NCBI RefSeq assembly: GCF_954871325.1
Contig: NC_088775.1
Span: 2,527,473 to 2,591,472 of the forward strand
Source: Gordionus sp. m RMFG-2023
Lineage: Eukaryota; Nematomorpha; Gordioida; Chordodea; Parachordodidae
Length of the DNA stretch: 64,000 bases
Direction: 5' to 3'
Both the position numbers and the translations under genes were made by a program. Below, piece after piece: positions 46,606 through 57,748 of this stretch. The notes under the pieces are model-generated. The model had not been told where the DNA came from, did no database searches, and was given only the letters and a program-made list of their open reading frames with translations. Within the stretch, counting starts at the first letter, position 1. The number at the start of each line of letters is the position of its first letter.

Positions 46606-49537
46606 CAGGGTTGCCATGTCTCCCCCATCAGCAGACTCCCGCAATTTTTTAGTTTACACGCAGACATCTATCTCCCTCAAAACTACCGCGATCAAAAATC
46701 TCCCGCAAAAATCCACCACAAATTTTTAATTTCTCCCGCAATTTTTTTTTTAGTATTTTAACATTTTTAATATATAAATAATAATTTTGATAGACATTAA
46801 TTGATTATTTTTATATTTTTAAAATAATTTTAAATATTTATTCGAAAAACATGTCTAGTTTGTAAATTTCTTTCTATCCTGTTTTATTTTTATCCAATAA
46901 TAAATCAACATCATTTCATTCATATAAGTCAGTACAGGGGAATATATCAACATCGATTCAATACAAAAATATTCTAAAATAATAAATAATACAGATGCAA
47001 CTACATTTGCGGAAATCGTATACATCTATCATGTAGTTCAACATTCACAGAGCTATATCATCACAATGTGGGTCATATCTTTTTCTCATGATATTTAACA
47101 CTCCAATATAATTGCAAACCTTACTGGTGGCACAACAAAAATGAGCAAGGCTATCACAAGTGTTTTAGTACCTGAATCCTAGAGCTCAATTCTATATGAT
47201 TTGAAAGATGGGCACCCATATGCAATTATAACAGATGTAACTAATAAGGGAAATATTAAAACATTTCCCTCGATCCTTCGCTATTTCAACAATAAGAACA
47301 TTTCAATACAATTGTTAAAATTTTTTCCTCGGATAGTGAAAAATCCAACGATGTAGCTAGCCACATAATGATAAATAAAGCTGATTCAGGATTATCAATG
47401 ATTTGCATGTCAGCTTTCTTCGCTGATAATGCCTCTGTAAATTTTGGCAGAAACCAAAGTTATCGGATTGAGGCAGCATAATTATGAATTAATACCAATT
47501 TGCTGTATATGCCATATACTAAGAAGGCAATAAATGTACTATCTCGAAATAATTGTGATTAAATGTTTTAACGAATTTAGTCATCAACTAAAAAAATAAT
47601 GAATTAAAAGTGTTTTTAAAATTTTACAAACCCTTAAAAAAATACTTCTTAAATAAAGATTTTAAAACCTGTCCTAAAATATAGAAAAAAATTTTTGAGT
47701 ATGAAATGGCAGAAGCATATTTGGGATTCGTTTCACATGTAGAATCTACTTCAAGCAGTTAATATTCAGTTACAATAAGAATATTATTTATAAAAAAGAT
47801 TCACAAAATCATGCTACAGCTCTGTTCATCTCTACAAGTTAAAAATTGATAATAAATTTTATGGCACTATTGCTAAAAATATTATATTAAAATGTTCAAA
47901 TAATACTCTAATTAATACATTTTTAAATGAAGCAGATATTTTTATTAAGACAATTTTAGAATATTTACAATTAAAATTTGATATTAATAACTCTATTTAC
48001 AAATGTATAAATATTATGACCTTGGAACAGAAACCATCAATTGATGGTTTTTATAATTTAATAAATATATTAAAAATACCGAAAGACATTGATTTTTTGT
48101 TTGAGGAGATTGTAATTCTCTCTATTTTTTATGATTCGCCAAAATACTTAAAGTTAGATGGTCTAAAAGCAGAGGAGAAATGGGTAGAATTTTTTCGTAA
48201 TAACGATAAATCCCCATGCTTGGAAAATATATGAGAGTATGTCTTCTCCTTACCCCATTCTAATGACTCATCCGAGCGCATTTTTAGCCTGATAAGGACT
48301 GCCTAGAAAAAGGGAGAGAAATCGAATTGCTTTAACAACATTAGAGGCCGAGCTAATGGTTTAACAAATATATAATATGTCATGCCAGGAATTTTATAAA
48401 TATCTCAATAACGACGGTAAACATTTAGTTCTATTATTTAATCTCAAATAAAATATAATTAAGTTTTAGCAATGGCGCTATAAAATTTATTGTCAATATA
48501 AAGATGAACACATCTGCAGCATAATTTTATGAATCTTTGTTAAGATTCTTCCGATTGCAACTTTTAAGAAATATATCTTTAAAGGTTTATAAAATTTTAA
48601 AATTCTATCGATTGCGGGTATTAGGAACATATCGCAACCACCATTGTGCTGACTCAATTCTGTAAATACAGTTTTTACCAAATTCCCTGAGGCATTATCA
48701 AATCAGAAAGCTGACATGCAATTTATTGATAATCTCGAATCTGCTATATTTACCATTATATGGTTAACTATGTCTTTGGATTTTTCACTATTTATGGGGA
48801 AAAGATTTAATAGTTTTATTGAAACGACCTTAATTTAGATGAAATAGCGGAGGATCAAGTTCCCTTATTAGATGCTGCATGTGTATGCCCATTTTTCAAA
48901 TCCTCAAGAATTGACCTCCTGGATTTAGGTCCTAAAACATTGATGATAGCCTTGCTCATTTTTGTTCTACAAGTATAGTTTTCATTTATATTATAGTCGT
49001 TAAATATTATATAAAAAAGATTCTACAAACATTGTGATGATAAGTATCTCTGTGAATGTTGTACTACAATATAAGTGATTACACCACAACTGTAGTTTCA
49101 TCTGTATTATTTCTTATTTTTGGAGTACCTTATTATTTATTTAAACGTGATACGTGATAATTAAGCGCCTATCCCTATAATGTTATACACACACACGGTA
49201 GATTTCCAATTGCGGTCGTTTTGCAGGACATTCGCATAAAATATATTTTTAATTGTAAAATTAAAATGGTTTTTATTTTATAAAATTTTATCGTGTTTAC
49301 ATTCTTTTATATAAAAAAGATCGTTGGTTTTTTTTATAAATTAATATATTTTAATAAATCAAGATGTTATTTTTTTTGAAAAATAGTTACCGACTTTATA
49401 TTTATATAACCTAATAAAAAATAATAGGCGGATAATTAAGTGCCGCAAAAAAAAAATTTTATACCGCAATTTTTATATTTCTCCCGCATAATACCAAATT
49501 TCTCCCGCAATTTAAAAATTTTGACCTGGCAACCCTG
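46606..49537 (+). mobile_element. hAT transposon with degraded transposase and an internal inverted duplication
   Basis: Inverted ends CAGGGTTGCCATGTC / CAGGGTTGCCAGGTC are flanked by a perfect 8-bp duplication TATATGAC (46598-46605 and 49538-49545). Plus-strand coding traces include HPYAIITDVTNKGN (about 47.2 kb), FADNASVNFG (about 47.4 kb), a 72-codon open stretch at 48016-48234, and SLPHSNDSSERIFSL (about 48.25 kb), which are hAT transposase landmarks in the right order. Stops interrupt the frame. The N-terminal coding region (about 47030-47480) recurs in inverted, more diverged form at about 48660-49090, so two related copies have been joined. Confidence 0.8.
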
Positions 49538-49545
49538 TATATGAC

Positions 49546-51850
49546 AATAATTATTAGAACACATGTTTTTTTTGCAATATAATATTTTTTTACACTTTGT
49601 TAGGGATGTAAATTTTTTGGGGAACTATTATTAGGGAAATTTTATCGGGAAATTTCCTTTAAAAAATATTTTATAAGTATATGTTGATTATTTTTTTTCT
49701 ATTGACATATTATTTAAATAAAAATTTTGAGTATTTTGTTCCTGACCCTACAAATCTTTTTTCCTATATCGAGATTCGGTAACTGCAAACTTCTATTAGG
49801 TAACATGCCAAACTCTGGTAGTATGCATATCATAACATCGAAGAATCTTATAGCTACATTTTAAGCATTGATTACTTGGTTTGTGTTACAATTATTTTGT
49901 AATATTTAACCGTTTAATAGACTCTTCACTATAACGGAAATGAAGACAATTCATGTCGTAATGTGCCACTGAATAATTTTAGAATGGTAAAACTTTCTTT
50001 AAGTCCAGAAATACCGTAAATATTTATTTCATCAAAATACAAAATTTAGAGAAAATACAAAAAAAAAATTGTAAATATTGACATTAGTTATAAGCTCTTT
50101 GTCCCACCCAAAACTTAATGGTTGCTGAACTATTTATAATTTGATCAATTGTAGGCAAAAATGTTTAAAAATATAAAAATTAATCCAATCTTCGAGCATT
50201 CATCATCGCTTTCATCACTATACATCCTCCTTGTTATAATTATAATTTGAGCTTAAACACTTTATTTTGAATCCAGATGTTATCTGATAGCTTTAAAACA
50301 GTAATATTTTAATTTAAATATTTATCGCCATTTTTTTTAGATTTATTTCGAAAGGAGATGGAAGACTTGGCATCTTCAATCATTTTCCAAGTTCATAAAT
50401 TTTCATTTTTTTATAGCTTTATTTTAAAAAATCACATCGGATTTAACTTTTAAAATTTTTTCGGATTCTCAGTTAAAGATTTAGTTAACTTATCAAGTTG
50501 TTTTTGCCTTATAAAAATCGGATTAGGTCTATAAATTATATAATAATATAAGATTTTTTTCACGTGCCATCACCTTGGTGGGCACGTGAAAAAGTCTTAA
50601 GAACTTCTCTTAGCCAGATGAATTATTTTCACCAAGATCAAGTCTTGTACTATATATTTGCACACTAATAGTTTGCTACCTATCTCCCTTTTATAATATT
50701 AAATTCATAATTTTACCTATAACAGCATTAATAACTTAATTAAAATTTGTCTTTCATGAGCATTTTTAAAAAAAAAACTCCATAAAATAGCAATATCTAA
50801 ATGATAATCTCATAAAATGTATTAATATGTTATTCTAAATGCTAAAAGGAAATTTTGATAACTTTGAATATATAAAATATATGAATATGATAAGAGAAAA
50901 ATATGAAAAAAACTGATCGGTCTCTTTTTTTTATTTTTTACTGATCAGCCTCCAAAATCGAGATTTTCTTGGAGAAATGCCAACTTAATCTTATGGCCAG
51001 TCCGACCCTTCTTCCTGTTCTTTCAATTACTTTAATAAATTTATTAGATATATATTCTCCCGTATGCCAATTGGTCCCTGTTTCATTTAAATTACAGAAT
51101 ATGGGGCTTGGGATTATTATAATAACATATAATACATTCTTCTCTTATATTTGTCTACCTATCACTAATGAGGATGAAATTTTCATTTTTATCTAATCTT
51201 TTGATTACTATATTTTTAATCCTATCATACTCATTGGTTAACAAATTTTTATTTAGTATGATTCTTGAAGGTAATATAAATGCAGGTTTTGAAGATAAAA
51301 TAATTTCTCCCAGTACACATAATGAGTTAAGGAAAATGGACAATTCAGTATCTATTTAATATGCTTTACATAAAATTCATTATCACTGAAATGTTTTGTT
51401 TACATTGCATTTTTTCATGGAAATAATTAATCAATTGAGCTTAATATATTCCATATTAAAAATTAACTTTCAAATTTCTTGTATTATATATATTTCATCT
51501 GTTTTAATTATAAAAATATTTTGCAGGTGAGGTAATTAATTAAAGACGAGTATTTTGTAAAATTTTAATATCCAAAATTGCAAATGATTATAAAATTTTA
51601 TAACAAATAATTCAACCCAAAAATTTATATTAGTCTGTCTATAATGAAACCTGTCATATCTATCAAATAAATTAATTAACTTTACTTAATACATGTCTCT
51701 CCAACATTAAATTGACCACCAACCATATCCCACATTTCTCTAACCAAAATTCCTACTCCTTATGGATACTTCCATTATTACATTATCTTATTTTTGTATT
51801 AAAAAAAATACTTTTCAGATAAATATTACTTGTGTTGAGCCATTAATATT
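49546..51850. other. Intergenic AT-rich region between hAT elements
   Basis: Contains the CACGTGCC palindrome at 50549-50598 and short frames of 60-75 codons (50969-51196, 51168-51359) that look random. No gene was seen. Confidence 0.5.
50549..50598. repeat. Short near-perfect palindrome (CACGTGCC hairpin)
   Basis: Arms of about 19 bp (AAGATTTTTTTCACGTGCC and its partner GGCACGTGAAAAAGTCTT) around an 11-bp loop. It could be a relic of a foldback element or a hairpin-forming site. A CACGTG E-box occurs in each arm. Confidence 0.6.
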
Positions 51851-51858
51851 ATCGAGAA

Positions 51859-52934
51859 CATAGGCGTAGCCGGGGGGAGGGCAAGAGGAAATACCCCCCT
51901 ACCTTCAGAAATTTATCACTCTTTGTGAATATCATTTTAAGCTAATAAAAAAATATCCTTCTAAGTCCTCCCCCACTCCCTGACCCCAAAAATATATGCA
52001 TATATCTTAAACAATAATTTGGAAGAAAGAATGTAAATGTTGATATTTTTTTATAAAAGCATTTATATATTAAAAAAATGAATCAAAAATGTTTTTTAAG
52101 AAATGAAATATAAGCCAAAGATAAGTCTTAAGACAAACGTGAAATGTATTATAATTATTAATAATAGATCCATAAAATTACTAATAATATCAAATATAAT
52201 TTTTTATAAAGTGAGTAATTTTAATTTATTAATCTTAATAAATGTAAACTATAATTATAAAACTATTGATAAAATTAAATAATAAATTAAATAAAAAAAT
52301 TGATGCACAATACAGACAGTGGAATATTATACGTTGTATATTTACAGTATATCTAATTTTATCAATTATCATATAACAATCAAGTATTTTTTTACCAATA
52401 TAGCGAATTATATATTTTAGAAAACTATAAAATATTGATAAGGACATCAGAATATCTCTTAAAGACATTGTGGGATAAATAATATGAAAATTAATTATCA
52501 TTTTTTATTTAAAATAAAAAGATGATGTTATATAATTGACTGTAATATATTCTCTAACTGTCAAATATGTCTATAAAAGTTGAATTTTACCTAGTATTTT
52601 GTAACTATTCCATAAAATAGAGGAATATCAACTATATGTCGACTTACTTTTTATAAATAAATTTCTAATACTTTTTGGAATAAATTATTACCATGCTTTT
52701 ATATAAATGTATATACAAGTAATTTATTATATTTCAGATAAACGAATAAAAATATATTTCATATTTGTTCCAGACTTATTTTTTATTAAAATTAACCTTT
52801 TATTTTATAAAAATATTTTATGACTAAATATAGACTAAGGTAACGCGGCTGAAGGCCCGGCAAAAGCTGTCTGGGGGCGAAGCCCCCATTAATTTTTAAC
52901 CCCCCCCCTTAGGAAAATCCTGGCTACGCCTATG
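51859..52934. mobile_element. Non-autonomous hAT-like element with CATAGGCGTAGCC ends
   Basis: Perfect 13-bp inverted ends CATAGGCGTAGCC bound 1076 bp. The flanks ATCGAGAA and ATCGATAA agree in 7 of 8 positions, consistent with an aged 8-bp target duplication. GC-rich subterminal parts (GGGGGCTTCGCCCCC, GGGCCTTCAGCC) enclose an AT-rich interior without recognisable coding. The same subterminal block occurs in the element at 53575-55352. Confidence 0.7.
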
Positions 52935-53198
52935 ATCGATAATGATTGAGAATGAGAGCATACATACAAAAGCTAAACACAATTATGATTTATTGACCAT
53001 GAGGAAAAAATATAGTAGTAAAATATAAACAAAACCATAATTATTTAATCAAAAAAACACATTTTAAAAATTGGAGAAGCTATAGGGAAAGTTTATTTTG
53101 TGTTACATCCCTTAACCATGTTGCTGACAAATAAAAAAAAACATTTTACGGCACCGATAAATTTGGAAAAGAAAATTAATTGAACAAGTTCAACCTGT

Positions 53199-53330
53199 AG
53201 TGTCACTGGAGGGGGACCATAGCCCCCTGAAAAATTTGAAGAGTCCCCTCAAAATTTAAAAAAAATGAATGTAATTTTAAAAATAATTCAAAATTTTTTA
53301 TAAACCCCTTAAGATTGTAAAGGATAGTGA
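53199..53330. mobile_element. Short MITE-like element with AGTGTCACT ends
   Basis: About 130 bp bounded by AGTGTCACTGG and an imperfect inverted partner (GGATAGTGACAC), with CCCCCT-rich subterminal sequence like that of the larger neighbours. The flanking duplication is only partial (TTCAAC). Probably a small relative of the 53575-55352 element. Confidence 0.45.
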
Positions 53331-53574
53331 CACCTTTCAACAACAAAAAATAAGTGAAAAAAATAAATAACAACTGAATTATTATCCCAAATCATATATA
53401 ACAAAATCATAATTATATTAATTTTACACATTAAAAAAATATAATAAATCCACAACTAAATATATTATCCATAGTCAAAACATTATAATAAATGGAGAAT
53501 ATAAGAATGATATATTTTTATAATTATTATTAAATCAGGGCGCCAGTAGGATTATACCAGGTGTGGGGCTACAT

Positions 53575-55352
53575 CAGGGACGTCGCTAGCCTTCATAATC
53601 TTAGGGGGCTCAACTAAAAAAATTTCTGGGGGGCTTCGCCCCCATACTTTCCAATTTGCGGGCCTTCAGCCGGGTTTTATATTAATATATTATACTTTTA
53701 TAAAATTTGCTAACTCTGAATAATTATTCTGATTTTCATATTTTGTCATTTATTATATTATGCATACAAAATAAACTGGCATATAAAAAACGACACATAA
53801 TGCAATATATAATTCTTAACAACTTACACTGACAAAAAGTTATCAAACTAGTATAGCTCTCTGTTACCATTTTAGACAATGTTTTATAGAATGGACTAAT
53901 AAGGAAATATTGGCCTAAACCCAATCAACAATTTTTGAAGGAGAGAGTATAAACGACCAATCCAAATCATAAAACTCTATGGTGGTTAGAGCTTCCTCTT
54001 AGATGACATGATGGAAGCTAGATATGCAATCGAGAAAATTATTGTGAGATATTAAATTTCTAAAAGATTATCTTCCATTTTAAATGATATATAAACGACT
54101 ACACAGTTGACCATTATTGTTTATCTAAAATATGCAATTATATGCTCTCAGCCGTATAGTAATAATCTTAAATTACATAGCACAATAATAGATGCTGGTT
54201 AATTTGCAGTAATAGCCATGACACTCACGATGTAAACTATCAGAATTTATTACGTTGGATAAATTGATAAAATAAAAACACTAAAAATCTTTGGAAGAAA
54301 TAATTATGCAAATATATTGAAGCCTGGTGTTATTTATACGGCAATGCCATATTAGAAATTCTAACTATAAAATAAGGACCAGAATGATATGAAGAAACAA
54401 TTAAGATTTTACACATTGTAGTACCACCTTGATTTATTATATCTTAAAATAATAGTAGTTTGTAATAATATCAAAAATATACTTGTATTAAAAATTTAAC
54501 TCAAGACTGTTTTTCGAATAAGAAAAAAATAGCTTTCCTAAAAACACGTAAAAAAAGAGTAGAAAAGATATCAAATTTATTACATCTATTGCAGGATGAA
54601 TAATAAAGTGTTTAATTTTTAAATATATTTATATCTAAATAGATGGCGTTAAATACTTGAATGCAATTTGTTATTATATTTATTATTAAAACCATTTATT
54701 AGTAAAATTTATTATAATATTAACTGTAATATTTATATAACTGTCAAATCTATAAAAGTGGCATTATATCTAATATTTTATAAACAACTGTATATAGTAG
54801 AGGATTATAAACTATATATCTACGACCTTGATAATATTTTTAAGGTATGATATTAAAATGAATAAATATACAGTTGATTAGTCATTTTGAACTCGGCTAA
54901 TTCCAATATTAAATTTGTTAATTTTTAAATAATATATGATTATATATATTTAATTAGGGTTAAATAATAATTTAAATAATAAAAGTCAATTAAACTTCAA
55001 CTGTTAAAGCGTAATATTTAGTGAGTTATTGATATTATATTTTTAATACAGAATTTGATTGCAAGCTGACATAGTGAAAATATTATTTATATGTTTTAAT
55101 CTAATCTAATAATTAAAATAATATTCATTTAATAAAAATTTAAATAGTTTTATTTTCTAAATAATAAAATTATATCTATATATTACTTTATGGAATTATA
55201 AAAGAAATCATTCAGTGGGCAATCAAAAGAATTTATTTTTAGTTCAAGGGGATATTAAGGAGCTTTTAAAAAATTTTGCTTCAGGGGGACTATTCAAATT
55301 TTTCAGGGACTCGAGCCCCTGCGCTCCCTCCACCCCCCTAGCGACGCCATTG
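53575..55352. mobile_element. Non-autonomous hAT-like element with GTCGCTAG ends
   Basis: Ends CAGGGACGTCGCTAG and, inverted, CAATGGCGTCGCTAG are flanked by a perfect 8-bp duplication GGCTACAT (53567-53574 and 55353-55360). The 1778-bp body is AT-rich and non-coding, with the GGGGGCTTCGCCCCC...GGGCCTTCAGCC block shared with the neighbour at 51859-52934. Confidence 0.75.
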
Positions 55353-55360
55353 GGCTACAT

Positions 55361-56869
55361 TGTTTTAAAAAAAAATATTATAATAGTGTAGTAGATATTC
55401 AAGATTGTTACGAATCCGAACTCCTAATATCCAACTATGGTTTATAAAAATATTTGAGAGCAATAATCCTACCAGGTTGCATATCTTTTGACCAGTTCAA
55501 ATCTTTCTTTCTTTTTATACATAAAATTCTATATTCAGATATTGTAACTATAAAAATTTATTTTTTAAGTGAGGTTTTAGGATATTAAAAATATTAAATT
55601 TTGTTAGTTATTTGGACACATATTCATTGTTATATATCGAACATTATATAATTATATGTATTTTATATAAATATTATACAAGTCTAGATTATTCTTATAC
55701 TAAAATCGTTGTTCACGAATAGCGTGTGTTGTTCAGAACCTAGAGATCTTGACAATCATTATAAGCTTCGACCTAGGTTTAAATCCATCCAGGAGTAACC
55801 CGATTTTTAAAGTTAACTTAAATATTGCCTGCTATGAGATATATACATATTAGATATAAAACCAAGGTATCACAAGTTTTATTCATAAAATAATATATTA
55901 ACCCCTAATAAATTATTGTTATTCATGTGTATATTTGTTTTGTGTAATATAATGGTCAATTTTAATTTTATCATTTATATATCTATAAACTAAAATTAAT
56001 AAAATTAATAAAATTAACAAATTTATTTTTAATTATTCTTTTAAATTTTATTTACTTCCGGTCTATATTTCTTTATTTTATTAATATTTCCAAATTTCTA
56101 GAACTCTATTTTATTAATGTATATTTTATTCTTTTGGGATTTTCACATTATTTAATGTAATTTTTAATGTAATGTATATTTCTCTTATCCATTTATTTTA
56201 TTTTATAATCCTCCTTTCAGTAATTTTTATTAATTTGGATTAATATATAGCATGTTACTTTCTTTTTTAACTATAACGAACATTACCCGCACTATACTGA
56301 AGAAAGAACAGAGGGAGGAATGTTAATATATTTGAATAATATTAACTTAAATTTTACCTTACGGACTTATTATTTACCTCTTTCACTTAATACAATATTA
56401 ATATAATAATTACATTAATTGTTATTTACTTTTTAAAATATATATATATAATTTATTAGGTTAGTAGTCAGTTATAATTTATAATAAATAAATTTAAAAT
56501 AATATTATATATATAAATCCATATTTATAAATATATTCGTAACCATACATTCACAGATATGCCAATTCAGGTGAAGTATAAAAATATGATATAAATATAA
56601 TAATTTAACTAATTATTATACATTTCGCCGAACTATGAATACAGTATAAGATTCTATCATTCTAGTCCATCCCTACGTAATAAAATTATCTAAATTTTTA
56701 AAACTCGATATTATTCTATATTAAAATCTATCTAAATTGTTTAATTATTTTTTTTATTATAAATTTTATATGTAAATAACAAATAATTTGCATTGAACAA
56801 ATGTGCAAATTATTAACGCCCTCTATAAATATTACTAATACATTATATTATTAATTTACAATCAAATAA
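55361..56869. other. AT-rich region upstream of the zinc-finger exon
   Basis: No coding exon could be identified here, although at least one upstream exon of the zinc-finger gene must exist somewhere to the left. Confidence 0.45.
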
Positions 56870-57488
56870 ATAATTATATATTATAGTTTAATAGTTGAAA
56901 GTAAATACATTTTTATTGCCTAATACATAATTTGATATATGTTATCTTACTAATTTAGAATTTAGTCTTATTTTAAAATGTTAATATAAAAATTTTATAA
57001 CGGAATAATTAAATATAAAATGATATTTCATATATAAAAAGAATATTCATGATTAAAATTTATAAATAATTATATATTATAGTTTAATAGTTGAAAGTAA
57101 ATACATTTTTATTGCCTAATACAACTTATATTTTGATATATGTTATCTTACTAATTTATTTAGTTTTATTTTAAAATATCGTTATTAATATAAAAATTTT
57201 ATAACAGAATAATAAAAATATTATATTTCATATATAAAAAGGTATATTCATAATATGATTAAAATTTATAAATAATTATATAATATAGTTTAATAGTTAA
57301 AAGTAAATACATTTTAGCCTAATAGAACTTATAATTTGATATATGCTATCTTACTTATTTATTATATACTTTTATTTTAAAACATCGTTATTAATATAAA
57401 AATTTTATAACGTAATAATTAAATATAAATATATGATATTTCATATATATATAAGTATATTCACAATATGATTGAAATTTATAAATAA
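56870..57488 (+). repeat. Three tandem copies of an AT-rich unit of about 200 bp
   Basis: Units begin TTATATATTATAGTTTAATA (about 56875, 57069, 57277) and include GAAAGTAAATACATTTT, TTGATATATGTTATCTTAC and TTTCATATATAAAAAG. The copies differ by small indels. The array lies just upstream of the zinc-finger terminal exon. Confidence 0.8.
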
Positions 57489-57748
57489 AAATATATTATA
57501 TGAATAAATTCCGAAAATCAAATTAATAATGTTTATTACTATATTTAGGATTTAAATGTCTTACCCCCTGAGAAATAAAACCAAGATCACTGCATTTGCT
57601 TTGCCATATGTAAATAACTTTTTATTTATACTTTGATAAAATTCTATTTAGGATAATGATAAGAAAATGCTAAAAAAGTTAACAAAAACAAGTAATAATT
57701 TTATATCAATTCTATATAATGCTAATTATGTGTTTTAAAATTATTTAG

